Shown: positions 11,451 to 28,117, numbered from the stretch's first letter. The stretch: 64,000 nt of DNA from Homarus americanus (GCF_018991925.1 NW_024736071.1:13679752-13743751), one strand, 5' to 3'. Made by a program: numbers and translations. Notes: generated from the letters alone by a model not told the origin.

Positions 11451-12488
11451 GGGGTGAGGAGGAGGTCTCATGGCTGGGTGCTGGTCGTCCTTGGTGTGGG
11501 GTGGCCGGCCAACACTCGCCTCTCACCTGGCCCGTTGCGCACCTTGGTTGGTTCACTTGCAGGCAACTCTTGTCTACACACTACACTTGTCCGCCCGCCC
11601 CCTCGCCTCCCATACTCACTTTGCACCAGCCAAATCCTCCCTCTTTCTCACTCTTGTTAATATTAGTCTCCTTTATGTTTCGGGGTATGCTCGATGTTTG
11701 TCAGCCTGTCTCGGTGTTTTTTATTTGATTGTCCTCAACGTTCTATCACCGTTTAGTGTAAAGATTCCACTGGAGATTTTTTTTTCTCCATAAGGATGAT
11801 TAGACAATAATATATGCAGAATTTTTTGCGGGATAAAAATGACCGACTTGTGTATACGAGTAAGGCAGCTGTGGCAGCTTATTGTCATTGTTGTGTAATC
11901 CTAAAGTTGGGATGGTGTTTATTGTCCTCCAGGTTTGTTTTGACGCTTTTCCTGTACATATACAGCATCGGGACATTGTGGAGGTGATGTTTAACTTATG
12001 TAAGAATTTTATTTTATATTACTTAATGTGTGGGTGAACGATGTGACCGTTTGTACCTGAGGTGTGGAGGTTGTTATTTAACTATGCTCCAGACATCCCT
12101 CATTCATATACACGTTGTGCCACTCTCATCATGTATATCTTGGTGCTTTGTCCTTGTATAATGGAATTTTGTTCGAAGTAACTTTCGGTTGTGGGAAAAA
12201 TGGGTTGACCTCATTGAGTCCTTGGAAGACGTCGGGCCGCTAACACCATTGTTGGGATACATAAGGCATCACTTGGTTTGTGTGCTTTTCATGTATATTT
12301 TTCCCCATGTAAGTGACCTTTCATAAGCTGACACATTGTGTGGTACTTGTATCATGAGTATTGTTGGAGCCCGAGACCTTAAGTCGTGCGACCCACTCAA
12401 GGAGCCAGCGGGGATGGTAGGGGGGGGTGGATGTGTTGAAAGGGGTCATAAAGGTCAACTTGTGGAACTGGTACTTGCAGTAAGGGGT
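11451..12488. other. No recognised gene
   Basis: Mixed-complexity sequence after the minisatellite. Frames at 11447-11793 in three phases overlap one another and show no domain. No repeat family is recognised. Confidence 0.35.
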
Positions 12489-12640
12489 GGGAGTGACAGT
12501 GAGGGGAAGGGGGGGTGGGAGAGGTAGTGAGGGAAGGGGGGTGGGTGGGAGATTCAGTGAGGGAAGGGGGGTGTGGGTGAGAGAGGCAGTGAAGGGAAAG
12601 GGTAGGTGTGGATGAGAAAGGGAGGGAGGGCACGTCGTGT
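12489..12640. repeat. Purine-rich minisatellite
   Basis: About four imperfect copies of a unit near CAGTGAGGGAAGGGGGGTG plus GGTGGGAGAG, about 34-36 bp each. The opposite strand gives a Pro/Leu/Ser repetitive frame that is not a gene. Confidence 0.75.
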
Positions 12641-13002
12641 CTGGGAGAGGAAGAGGTCGTGTAGGAAGGTCAGGCATATTACGTTACACACACACAGATT
12701 ATGGAGTTGTAATCATGCCTAGAACGAGAGCTATCGGGTACCCCTTAATATGTCACAAATGAGGAGGGAGGGGGGCGGGGCAAATGACGTTAACACGCTC
12801 AGGGTGATGACATTTATGATAAGAACTGGACATTAAGTTTTGCCTGACTCTAGGAAATAAGGCGATACAATTATTTCTGGTCGTCCCCCCGGAGTGTCAA
12901 GCAGCTACACCAGGCAAAGTTGAAGGTGCGTGTCTGAGATATTAATCAGATTTGTTTACACGATAGAAATATTGATATGCCAGGTACAGTTTTGAGGAAG
13001 GA

Positions 13003-13008
<6 letters not shown>

Positions 13009-13057
<49 letters not shown>
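13009..13057. repeat. (GT)n microsatellite
   Basis: About 24 uninterrupted GT units. The surrounding 12641-14035 has no recognisable gene; short Val/Thr/His frames only. Confidence 0.95.
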
Positions 13058-13058
<1 letters not shown>

Positions 13059-14035
13059 AAAGAGGTAACCGGCATACAGTACACACATGTTGGGGATATT
13101 AGAAAAAATAACTTGGTAACTAGCTGTTGAATGTCACCAGCAAGCCAGATCCGTTGTGTTGATTGCAAATATCCAGCTGTGACAGTTATGGACGAGTGAA
13201 CAGTTAAAGAGTTAATAAAATTATAGCTTTGTTTTGATGATGCCAACTAGGTACAGTACATCCGCTATAGAGTGATGTAAGAGTGAGGTGATGTGACCGC
13301 CGCTGGCCGTTGTACCAGAGATCATTAGTTTATCTTTCCACCCAGACTTGGGCATCTGCCTCTTCCTTCTTTTTTCTTCAGTCCAATAGTTTTTCTTTAT
13401 AGATACTTCCTCCTGGAGAACATGACGTGTGATGGAGGTGCTGATTTAACCATTATTACGAGGTGTGGTGGCCACCGCTGCCCACGCCACTCACCACTTG
13501 TATAGTAATCCTAAGTATTATGCTCACAACAATGTTGCAACTGCTGTTATATCGAGTATAACTTGGAAGATTTTACTTTCACCTAGTTTTGTGGAATGTA
13601 AGGAAGTATTTTATAGGCACACATGTGTAATTGTACAAAAAATAAAGTTGAGAATCTTTTATGAAAAAAAATTGCTTGAGAAATTATCAAGGGGATACTC
13701 ATCCACCCATTGTTTACACACCACAAGACAAGGTTGGTTAATACATTTAAAGGTTATTTTTATGCGTGTGAACAGGAATCCCTGTTCGCACGCAGAGGTC
13801 CAGGGTTCGATTCCCGACTAGTGAGGTATTGTTTGTATATGGAAGTTCGGCAGACATTGTCCTAAGATGAGTACACCGCTACTGGCATCGTTAAAACAGA
13901 GTGTTGTTCAGACCCCAGACCTTCGTACCTCCAATGAATAATGAAAGGAGTTGACACGCGTCCAATATTATCTGGGGAAAATTGATCACTTAGCAACTCA
14001 GATTAGTCGACTGTGCTCTTTCACTGGACCAGTGG

Positions 14036-14222
14036 GGCGCGGCCGGTCAGTGGTTATAGCATTCACCTCCTGACCCGACGGTTGCCGGTTGAGTTCAACT
14101 GCAAACGATTGATTAGGGCGTCCCCTAGTCCATCCTGCTATAGCATGAGTCTTAAATTCATAGTTGGGGTAGTTATTGAAGTGGTGGCCGTCAGTCATTT
14201 GGGATCCACTTCCACTTTTAAC
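14036..14222 (+). mobile_element. tRNA-derived SINE
   Basis: A tRNA-like head at 14036-14105 has A-box-like GGTCAGTGGTTATAGCA and B-box-like GGTTGAGTTCAACT. The tail at 14201-14220 is GGGATCCACTTCCACTTTTA, matching the SINE tails at 4881-4900 and, on the other strand, 53769-53789. The body differs more than the tail, so this may be a second subfamily sharing the 3' end. It is a dead copy; pol III promoter boxes are degenerate. Confidence 0.6.
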
Positions 14223-14426
14223 CCAACACTGGAGTAGAAATATCCTACAGAAGTGAAGCGAAAGTTAATCTTATATATAATTGTATATGTCTCGCCTTGT
14301 ACTGTACAGTATATTTTCAAAATTTTTTGCATGAAATCGTTGACAAATTTGTGTGACGGAGGTGTCTCACTTATGGTCATCTCCTGTGAATTTTATATAC
14401 TGGTGAACCATCTTGACCACATGTTT

Positions 14427-14620
14427 TTTTCAGGGATTAGCCCACCCGGGCACAGGTCACTGATCCACATCGGGGCCTGGGGGGAGGTAATAATAATAAC
14501 AATAATAATAATTAGTTCATAGTAAATGAGTTATAATAAAAAAATAAAAATAATAATAATATCACTGATGATGATGATGATGATGATGATAATAATAATA
14601 ATAATAATAATAAACCATAA
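14427..14620 (+). repeat. Retroelement 3' module with AAT/ATG tail
   Basis: A conserved module at about 14431-14487 runs AGGGATTAGCCCACCCGGGC, then CACTGATCCACATCGGGGCC and TGGGGGG, followed by (AAT)n-rich and (ATG)n sequence. The same module with an AAT-rich tail is seen at 43078-43140 and, inverted, at 46187-46245. A fixed end followed by a microsatellite suggests the 3' terminus of a retroelement; the family is not identified. Confidence 0.65.
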
Positions 14621-14885
14621 AGAAATACAAAAATGAAAAATAAGATCAATACTGTAGTGAGAAACGATATACTGTATGCGTGTTGTGTTGTCAAAGTAAG
14701 AGAAACAACTGAGACCCTGCAATTGTGTGTAAATGAAGCAGAAAGTCAAATCAGCAACCTAGTAACTTTGCAAATTAACCGATTTCACCCCCAAAAAAAA
14801 AAACCTAACACATATTGTATATAAGGAGCACCCGACCATAATCTGCTAAGTGCCAAAATAGAAAATGGAGGGAAATGCTCTCTCG

Positions 14886-16863
14886 CAGAGATGGGGTCAA
14901 TTCATTTTTGTCAATTCAATTCATTTCCAATTCTGAATAAAATTTGAATTAATCAATTTCAATTCAATTTATTATGGTCTATATTTCATTCAATTCAATT
15001 CAAATGCTTTTCAATACAAAATCAATTCTAATCTACCATTAATCTAATAAAAAATCGAGGTTTCAAATTAACTTCTTTATTTAAAAAAAATGCTCTACCA
15101 CACAAACCAATCACATTCTTTACCAACCAAAAGTTCAAATGGTTTAATTTTTTGTATTAGTAAACAAAATGTGAATGAGTCCAAGTTACTGAGGATTGCA
15201 TCTGATCATCATAAGTACTCAAATCTTTTATCGCTTAAATTGCACCTCTCTGGCCTGAAGAGCTTGCTAGCAATGGAGAACAGTCGTTCCACAGGAGCCG
15301 ATATAGCAGGAATGGCCAGGTACTTTGCTGCAAGCCTGGTGAGGACGGGAAACTCAGGCTGCTTGGCCTTCCAATAGCCAAGGGGATCACCAGCTTCCTG
15401 TAGACATGGCTGGTTGAGGTAGAGTGAGACCTCAGTTTCTGATGGAGTTGGTCTTGGTGTAGAAGACCGGTTGGCCAGGGCAAAAAACTTGTTCCTCTTC
15501 ATCGGTGGTGGTTCAGCAGGGGAAGTGTCTGTTGTTGTAGGATCAACACTGTGTGCCATATTGTATTTCAGTCAGAAGGTCACGAATGTCTTGCACTTCA
15601 TTGTCATAGTCATGACACCAGTCCAGCTTGTAACGTGGCAGCTAGCTGGAAAGCCTCCATAGACTCAAACTTATTCAGACGAGTTTCTGTTGAGGACTGG
15701 AGTACAGAAACAAGCTTGCTTTTATACACTTCATGGAGACTAGCTAAAGCAGCCCGAACACCAAGAACACAGTTAACTACCAGACTAGATGTCACCATGT
15801 TTTGTCCCTGAATCCGATTAGTCACAATCAAATGGCTCAAGTATTTCACAGAGCTCCTTGATGGTGTTCAGCTCATACTGCTTCAGCTTGTAGGGAGTGT
15901 CAAGTTTGTTCCAAACTTCAGGTAAAACTCGAAGTACTCATCTTCGTCAACTGGCTATTCCAGCATGTACATGTTGCCATCTGGAGCTTGAATTCATTTG
16001 AGAGCACTTCTGCAGCCACTATTGATTTCCTGCAGAAGCTGACGAGCTCTGATACTTTTGCAAGAATTTCCTTGATCTGGCCATCTTGCTCCATGCCATC
16101 CTTCACCACTAGGTGCAAAGTATGAGCGAAGCCTGGACTGCGGTTTGGGGGTAGGCATTCAAACTTTGTAGTGTCATCAGGTGTTAGGATATCACAGTCA
16201 TTATCATCAAACTCATCATCTTCATCAAGTTGTTCCACATTTGATTTGGGTGGCATTTTGCCCACATAAGATATCTGCTTTTGAGACAGATATAAGTCAC
16301 CTGTCACAGTGACATTGACTAACACTGCTGAGTCGGAGTGCGGACAGTTCAATACTAATATGTGTTATGCCCCAGTCACTTCAATATGGACAGAAGGAGG
16401 GCAGAGTGGCAAGCTTATACTGCCAATTACAGACCAACAGGGCAGGCCAGGCCATTGCCAGGTCGTGTATTAAACACGTGTGCTTTACCCACACCATCTC
16501 AGTCAGGCCCACTGACAGGAACTGAACTTGTTGCGAATCTTAAATATATCTGAAATATATTTATTAGAAACACGTGAAATATGCAGGAAATAGTTTCTCA
16601 GTTCAATGAAAATTAATACATCACTTGATATATTTTTATCATTTTTTTGTGCTAGCTAACTGTATATTTTAGTTTTTATTTGAATATAAGTTAATTATTG
16701 CAAAATAATGAAGACACATATTACAGTATAATATATTATTTTATCAATTCATATCAATTCCAATTCAATTCAATTAATTTTAATTTTGTATTTTTCAATT
16801 CCAATTCAATTCACTGGGTTTTTTTCATCAATTCCAATTCAATTCAAATCCTACTACCACCTG
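14886..16863 (-). mobile_element. Decayed hAT DNA transposon
   Basis: Contains fragments of a hAT transposase on the - strand (15209-16352). The left side begins CAGAGATGGGG and continues with TCAATTCAATTC-type arrays (14897-15030); the right side has matching arrays (16745-16850) and ends in ACCACCTG. hAT ends typically start CAG.GGTGGG, which both ends resemble. I could not match an 8-bp target duplication, so the exact ends are tentative. The coding part is broken by stops and frameshifts. Confidence 0.65.
15209..16352 (-). pseudogene. hAT transposase pseudogene
   Basis: Three - strand fragments in order. 16352-15918 includes the PGFAHTLHLVVKDGM motif, typical of the hAT RNase H-like core, and an acidic stretch before it. 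15849-15610 carries a middle part (VVNCVLGVRAALASLHEVY). 15559-15209 ends with the C-terminal dimerisation region: YWKAKQPEFPVLTRLAAKYL, IPAISAPVERLFSIASKLF and RCNLSDKRFEYL. The SAPVERLFS motif is diagnostic of hAT (BED zinc-finger-type) transposases. The fragments lie in different frames with stops between them, so no functional protein is expected. Confidence 0.85.
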
Positions 16864-16865
16864 AG

Positions 16866-17174
16866 ATCCCTAGCCCGAGAATTGCTGTTCGACACCACAA
16901 TCGCATCCAGCCCATACGTGCACGAACTGATCGCTATAAGAACAGCCCAGTCCCAACCATTGTAAAAATTATCATTAACTTGTAATAAACCAGTGTATTC
17001 ACTCCCAGTAAATACTATTTCTAGTTATTATATATCTTATTTGTATCACTTATGCTACTTGTATATTATTTGAAATTCGTAACCCATTCCCCAAATATGT
17101 AACTGTATATTTTCAGCCTTCTGGCTGCCAAGCTCTTTCAATAAACCGTTAATTATTATTATTATTTTATTATT
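16866..17174 (+). mobile_element. Probable LINE 3' end with ATT tail
   Basis: A non-coding stretch ending CAATAAACCG then TTAATTATTATTATTATTTT. A poly-A-signal-like AATAAA followed by an (ATT)n tail suggests the 3' untranslated end of a non-LTR retrotransposon. It abuts the hAT element on the left and the palindrome on the right. No coding part is present; the clade is not determined. Confidence 0.45.
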
Positions 17175-17329
17175 AATTAGGAACCTGTACATGTGGGTGG
17201 GAGTCCTCTGAAAAGACTGTTGTATGTCACACATTCCTCCCTGAGCAATAATTTATTGCTCAGGGAGGAATGTGTGACATAAAACAGTCTTTTCAGAGGA
17301 CTCCCACCCACATGTACAGGTTCCCAATT
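17175..17329. repeat. 155-bp near-perfect palindrome
   Basis: The left arm (17175-17251) runs from AATTAGGAACCTGTACATG to CCCTGAGCAATAA; the right arm (17253-17329) is its reverse complement with only a few mismatches (around 17222-17226 against 17278-17282 and near the outer end). The centre is a single base at 17252. It would fold into a hairpin of about 77 bp per arm. It could be a foldback element, an inverted duplication or an assembly artefact. Confidence 0.9.
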
Positions 17330-18507
17330 AGCTCTCTCTGACTTACCCAGGAGACAGAGGAGAGGTTGGGGAATACAATGCAAAACCTCACAAAGGTTTT
17401 TTTTTTTCGATGATGACTTCAGCATGAAGAAATGAGAGTAACCGTCTGGAAGTGGACAGTCTCAGGGCAGAGCGCCAAATCTGTAACAACCTCTCAGAAG
17501 AGTGTACCATCATATACCAGAAATTCCTGGCCAACAGAAAACTCCTGGAAATGGCAAAGAAAAGGCAAAAGTATCGGCACCACTGTTAGGCATCCAACTT
17601 TACTGAGTACACAAATGCACATTTTAGCTCCCAGTTTGCGCTGCAGGCTTGGGCTCAATTCCATTTCAAAATAATCACTGTGTACATGAAATAAAGAGGA
17701 AATAAAATTCGGTAATTGAACATTTGTAATTTATTTCCGATTATTTCCCAAGGCGAAAGAGAGATGTGTAATTAAAATTTAGATGAATTAAATCTTTAAG
17801 TAAAATCCACTTTTTAATCCAGTGAACTGAAGTTAAATTAAACCCAACACTGTTATGTACAGTAGGTTTTGTTTTTCATATTGGGTCTGGAGAATCATTG
17901 CCACAGTGTCGTTTTTGGGGTTATGGATGTGACCACACTAGATCATACAGTGCTATAAATTCAGGTGAAACTAATCGGTGGTTGCTTGTCTCTTGTTATA
18001 AAGTGCGTCCAGGAGTAGTTTGGACTGGATGTCACTTTACAAGTATGCTGGGTGTTCAGTACTGGAGTTATTGAGATGTAGGAAACTGGGACGAAGGACC
18101 TGGCATTCGCTGGTGCGTGTGAGTTTCTGATGATCAACGAGGAGAGTGTTAGGTCTTCCTGGTAGCCTCCAGCTTTCTGGTGACAAAGTCCCTGGCATAT
18201 ACAACTTTTGCCTGGTCGCTGTCATTCTTTTGGTTAAGGCACTACACAAACGTCCATTGTGAACTTTCTTATAGTGCAACTACTATTTCAAAGTTAGTCC
18301 TGAAGCAGTTGATGTGCCAGTATTTTTGTTTTTCATAAGGTTGTTAATATTGTACTTACGTTGATACTGTAGTTGTTATTAATGTACCACCGCCACTGTT
18401 AATACCTCGTCCACCTTCAGCCACGCCGCCATATCACCATTTTCAACTGGAACGTTTGTCAGAGCAGTGTTATATATTCATTGGATACCTCTGGATATCC
18501 CTTACAC
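17330..18507. other. No recognised feature
   Basis: AT-rich sequence with short frames. An 80-residue - strand frame (18037-18279) matches nothing I recognise. Confidence 0.35.
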
Positions 18508-18722
18508 CAGGGGTTCTCAACCAGGGGGGGAATTTCCCCCCTCAGGTTTTCAGGGGGGGGGGAAACTGATACTAATATGGAAAAAATAAAGGATTTTCAG
18601 TATTATATGCATATTATTTGGAATGCACTTTTTGAGGCAGACAATCTTGGAAAGGAGGGGGGAATGACATTCTGACATATGGTGAAAGGGGTGCATGGGG
18701 CAAACAAGGTTGAGAACCACTG
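18508..18722. mobile_element. hAT-type MITE, 215 bp
   Basis: Begins CAGGGGTTCTCAACCAGG and ends AAGGTTGAGAACCACTG, inverted repeats of the widespread hAT non-autonomous kind. The flanks CCTTACAC (18500-18507) and CCTTACTC (18723-18730) agree at seven of eight positions, which fits the 8-bp hAT target duplication. There is no coding capacity. Confidence 0.88.
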
Positions 18723-20205
18723 CCTTACTCAGTAACATGCTGACACACTTTTAAAAGATTTCGGTGAATTTTTCAATATTCTCGTCGGCCACCAAACCAA
18801 GAATTTTACATTTTGTGTCAATAAATGAGATCGTTTTAAGGTTTTACCCACAGATGAATCGAGATTAATGTGGTGAGGCTTCATCAACTATAATGGGGTG
18901 TAAAGCCTACATCATGTGGACTGACTGACTACCATGATAACATTAGTTCAGCTCCAATGGCTTAACTTAAGCTGTCATTTTTTTTTATTTAGTTGAATAT
19001 TGTGGTGGAAGGCTTCAGCGCCGAGCCTGTGTATCCAAATGTTACTATCCATTTGTGTCTTGATGGGTCTAGTTTTCTTTAATACAGGAGGAAACTTAAA
19101 CACCCGAATACGTAAACCTGCATATCCGGTAGGGGCTCACTGGACACCCTTCTTATATCCAACCCAGGCTTCTGAGAACTGAGTAAATATATTGATTCTC
19201 AGATTTCATTACATAGGAGTGTGTAGAGGAACTTGTTAAATAGCAGTGAGTAATTTACCACAACAGAAAGAGTATTACTGTACCAGTGTACAAGGGAGAG
19301 CTGTGGTGCTAACCCGGTTTGGGCGAATCCCCCCCTTACTGAGTGTGCCAGTTCACCTTGGAGTCCCTCCCTACCGCCCTGCCTACTGTTTTTTTTTTTT
19401 TTTTGTGCGGATGAACCCCCGACCTCTTTAATGCTCTCCCAACAAACCGTTTTCTAAATTTACCGGTAACTACACTTTACCCATCTTTCTACCTGTTTTA
19501 TTTTAATTGACTAACCTATTTACTCGTTTTCCCCACCCCCTTGTGTGTTTGTGCGTAGTTCTCACTTTATTATTTCTGCTCGGAAATTATGTCTGCACCG
19601 TTAGTGTATGCTTCAGTGAGTCCTTGTTTCCTAATTGTGATGCTGTACCTGACCCTCTCCCATTGTTACCTCACACGTTTAAATTGTATGTCTTCGATTT
19701 TTGTTTACTTTGTTCACTAATTATGGTGTTTCATATTTCGTGTTTGTTGAATACTATTTATGGTCCAACTATATTTTAAAATGATTCATTATTTACAGTT
19801 TCTTCAGAGGGCCAATTATTGTTGTTATTTCCTGTGTCATCATTTACCGTTAACATGGTGCCCTTCTAAGACGACTGGCCTTCCTCCCCCACAGTCCAGT
19901 TTTTGTCCGGTATACCTGTTTACCCTTTTCATCCCTCGTCCACCAATAGTGACAGCAGTAACAATTTGTTTCTTGAGGCTATGTACTAGATTATGTCACC
20001 ATGCTGCTACTCAATCCCACCATCTTCTATTCATTGCATGTTTTCTTTGGGCACTACATACACACATACAGTATATGTAGTATACTGTATATACAGTATA
20101 CTGTACTTGTTTATATATACTGTGTGTGTATACATATTAACACCAGATTCTTATAATGGCCCTATATAACTTAGGACATATTATATAAAAATTACTCTCG
20201 TGTGC
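18723..20205. other. No recognised feature
   Basis: Ordinary AT-rich sequence with a T17 run near 19389. Short frames only. At 20040-20130 there is a cluster of overlapping short palindromes made of TATACTGTATA words. Confidence 0.35.
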
Positions 20206-20940
20206 CCATCATGACTCACAGGTGCTCATGGTTGCCAAGTGACTCGCAGGTACTCATGGTTGCCAAGTGACTCACAGGTGCTCACGGTTGTCAAGTGACT
20301 CACAGGTGCTCATGGTTGCCAAGTGACTCACAGGTGCTCAGTCAAGTGACTCACGGTTGCCAAGTGACTCACAGGTGCTCATATGGTTGCCAAGTGACTC
20401 ACAGGTGCTCATGGTTGCCAAGTGACTCACAGGTGCTCATATGGTTGCCAAGTGACTCACAGGTGCACATATGATTGCCAAGTGATTCACAGGTGCTGTT
20501 AAGATTGCCTAGTGACTCACAAGTGCACATAAGATTGTCAAGTGACTCACAGGTGCACACATGATTGCCAAGTGACTCACAGGTGCACATATGGTTGCCA
20601 AGTGACTCACAGATACTCATGGTTGCCAAGTGACTCACAGATACTCATGGTTGCCAAGTGACTCACAGATACTCATGGTTGCCAAGTGACTCACAGGTGC
20701 TGTTATGATTGACAAGTGACTCACAGGTGCTCATATGGTTACCAAGTGAGTCACAGGTGCTATTGTGGCTGTCCAGTGACTCATTGGTGCTCATATGGCT
20801 GTCAAGTGACTCACTGGTGCTCATATGGATGCCAAGTGACTCATAGGTACCCATGTGAATGCCAAGTGACTCATAGGTGCCAATGTGGATGCCAAGTGAC
20901 TCACAGACACACATGGATGTCAAGGGACTCACGGGTGGTC
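20206..20940. repeat. 30-bp minisatellite
   Basis: About 25 tandem copies of a unit near TTGCCAAGTGACTCACAGG plus TGCTCATATGG, 28-31 bp. Copies drift from the left (CATGGTTGCC) to the right (CATATGGCTGTC, CATGTGGATGCC), so neighbours resemble each other more than distant copies. TGACTCA, the AP-1-like core, recurs in most units, which is notable but not evidence of regulation. Confidence 0.93.
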
Positions 20941-21134
20941 ATAATAGCCTAAAGTGAATGGCATGTGTACGGTGACCCTAATATTCAAACAGGAGGTGGT
21001 CGAGTAAAGTGGGAGGGAGGTGGTTGAGTGTACTGTAGTGGGGGGGTGGTCGAGTGTAGTGTAGGGAGGAGGTGGTCAGGTGTAGTGGGGAGTTTTATTA
21101 ATTACAGAGTAGCATTTTGGTACCAAGAGAATTT

Positions 21135-25363
<4,229 letters not shown>

Positions 25364-25511
25364 CTTGCACAGTGGGATCATCCAGCTATGGGACTATCGT
25401 ATGTGTACAATGGTGGACAAGTTTGATGAGCATGAAGGACCTGTGCGAGCAGTTTGTTTCCACCAGCAGCAGCCATTATTTGTGTCTGGAGGAGATGACT
25501 ACAAGATTAAG
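25364..25511 (+). CDS. COPA: COPA exon encoding WD40 repeats 1-2 (about residues 28-76)
   Basis: After an acceptor TTTATTTACAG at 25353-25363, the exon completes one split codon and encodes 49 residues: [20 protein letters not shown], then [20 protein letters not shown] and GGDDYKIK. This is the first part of the alpha-COP WD40 propeller, with the QLWDY strand of repeat 1 and the SGGDDYKIK turn of repeat 2. The donor is AAG/GTTATA at 25512, phase 0. The match to alpha-COP from other animals is close throughout. The preceding exon, with the start codon, was not found. Confidence 0.93.
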
Positions 25512-25776
25512 GTTATACTATATTTGTCTTGGTTTACTTTGACATCTTGTTTTAGACCATTTACAGAGATAAATCACAATAATGTACTGTATTTTATGTC
25601 AGAAAATAACTGTACAGTACTACCTCATGTAGGTACCCTTTCAGAATCCCTTTATAATGCTACAAATACGAAATATCTGTACAGTTTTCTCCCCTTCTCT
25701 AGATATTTCTTTGTTACATGCTTGATAATAGATGCTGTATTGTCTCTGTTGTCACCTGGGCAGACATTATCTCCAA

Positions 25777-25828
25777 CTGCATATGTAATTACAGTACCAA
25801 AGTCTGGCCTTGGTAATTACATATGCAG
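25777..25828. repeat. 16-bp perfect inverted repeat (hairpin)
   Basis: CTGCATATGTAATTAC at 25777-25792 and its exact reverse complement at 25813-25828, separated by 20 bases. It lies in COPA intron sequence 265 bp after the exon. It could be a tiny MITE remnant or an RNA hairpin in the pre-mRNA. Confidence 0.8.
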
Positions 25829-27206
25829 AAAATATAATGTTGGAATAAGAAGAGAAAGATAGAATGGAAAAATAAAAATAGATGATACAAAAGTGTATAT
25901 GTAAGGAAACAATCATTACTGATAGAGTACAGTTGTTTGGAATAAGTGCCAAGCCACCCAGGGGGATGCTGTGTCACGGTGACCAAAGAAGAATCAACAG
26001 TAGAGAAGTCTTCATCCCATAGCATCAATGTTAAAAATGACACAGTCTTGCCTCTACTGTAGTGTAACCTATGAACACATTTTTAAGGTTGAGCATTACA
26101 GGGTACAGTATTTGATTTTGCACATTAAAGATTTGGTGATGAACAAATTTGGTCATACTGAAAAGATTAAAATTGTCTGAGGAATTAATGAACGGAGAGA
26201 ATAGAGTGAGTGAAGGATGGCTGTCTGTACGAAAATAAAATAGGAAAGGTACACAATGTGATGCAGGTAAATGTTTAAATTAATTTGATGTGTAACTGTA
26301 TTAGAATGAAGGTGGTTGATTCCTTGTTGTCAGAATTAGGTTTTTAGTGGGCAATGTTCCAAGACCACCAAAATAAAGAGGTGAATAGTAAATTTTAAGT
26401 GAGTCTGGATGTTGTGTATGTAATTCAGTTGAGGGAGATAAAATTATTTGCTAATTGGTGATTTGAATAGGAAAATAAAGAGTACCTAGAGTAATAAGGT
26501 CTTTGGGTATAGAAAGAAGTGATTGGATTTATGCATGGAGCTCATTTTTTTATGGGTATAATAGATTGACACAGACATAGAATGGTGTTGAAGGTAAAGC
26601 ACCATTACATGTACTGTCGTGTTGTAAACTTGATTAATGAATAAGTAGAGGCTTCACTTGGGGTACTGTCAACTGACAATGGAAGGTGCTGTTGAAAGAG
26701 TATAAATATAAAGAAAATTATTCACTGAAAATATCATTATTAGTATTGATAAAATAAAATGGAGAAATAAAGTACGTACAGTAAGATAAATGAGTTTCTA
26801 GGGTGGAATTCACTCTTGAAAATATTAATGGCATGTGGGAAACACTTAGCAATGACTGCCTCTGTAGGCTCACACGGCACCAGATGTAAACATGATCATT
26901 TGCTCGTCCAGTAGTTTTGAACTGCACTAAATTGTTGAAATCCTTATAAACTTTGCCCTGGTATATAGTTTTCTACTTCCCAAAGGATTAAGAAAGGTAA
27001 GAGAGGTTGACTTGTTAAACATTCGGGTTGTTGACACTAGGTCTCAAGATGTAATGGGCCCTTTGCCATTACCCATGGTGCATCCAGCTGTGCCACAATA
27101 TGATAAATATCTCCTATAAGTTCCAGTAGTGTTTCCTATCACAATGCAAAAACTCTCAGTCCATCAGGTTTCTAATGTATAGTAAGCTCCACTCCTGTGT
27201 TTATCA
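25829..27206. other. COPA intron sequence, nothing recognised
   Basis: AT-rich intronic sequence without long frames or recognisable transposon ends. Confidence 0.5.
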
Positions 27207-28059
27207 CTAGTGTTGCCAGGCCTCTCTCTCCCTGAGGTGTGAGACCCCAAACTTGGAAGTGTGAATTCGAAGCATTCACTAGTGAGGGGAGGGGTGTGTT
27301 GGGGTAGGTGTCTTTCTGTGAGGGGGAGGTGTATATCAGTTTGGAGAGATTACAATGCAGAATAACACAATACCGACAGGGTTTCTGCAGCGGAGTGTAA
27401 TCATGTAGTGTTAGCCAGATGAAAATACTGAAGTTACTTGTTTTGATAACTAATTAATCTCTTCATTATCATGTTATCTCATCTATTTTATTTTTGCTAC
27501 CACCAGACTTTTTTTCAGCTGGGGAAGTTCCATCTCATAGTAAAGGGGTTACACAAAACTTTGCTTTTTCTACAAGATAAAGATTCAAACATATTCATAC
27601 ATTAATCCATTTGCTTATAAAGGCCCCCTTTTTGCAAAAGAACACCTTACCTACTGTAGTACATAAATTCATCCCCTTGTCATTCTATTATTAACTACTC
27701 GTATAGTACTATAGTGTACAGTATTTTCATCTGGCTAGCACTAGACGATTACTCTTAGCTGAAGTAACCCCGTTGGTATTGTCAAAGTATTATTCTGCAC
27801 TGTAATCTATCACAACTGATATACAGGGGAGCCCTCAAGTTCGCAGATTTTTACTTCGCGGTTCCCGGTTATTTGCGGATGACACCTTGGATGTACCCAA
27901 GAATGTCTGTGGGTAGTTTTAAAGTTGCCAGCATTTTTGCGAGTGGGACAGGGAGCCTTTCATTCTAGACAGTAATTTCCTTTATCGGTTTTGTAAATAT
28001 GTGTGTGTGTAGACACACACACACACACAAAACACATACCAATACATGCGTGCGTTTTT

Positions 28060-28108
<49 letters not shown>

Positions 28109-28117
28109 CTACTACTA

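Noticed and set aside
9679..11556. 625-residue - strand open frame
   Set aside because: Reading of the 38-bp minisatellite; the frame shifts between units as their lengths vary, so the peptide has no stable repeat.
13325..13370. Possible COPA first exon (reads SLSFHPDLG)
   Set aside because: Only a short chance match to the expected LSFHP stretch; the next residues do not follow alpha-COP and no donor in the right phase is evident.
20206..20940. CRISPR-like array or AP-1 enhancer cluster
   Set aside because: Units are contiguous without unique spacers, and the genome is eukaryotic; the TGACTCA core is simply part of the minisatellite unit.
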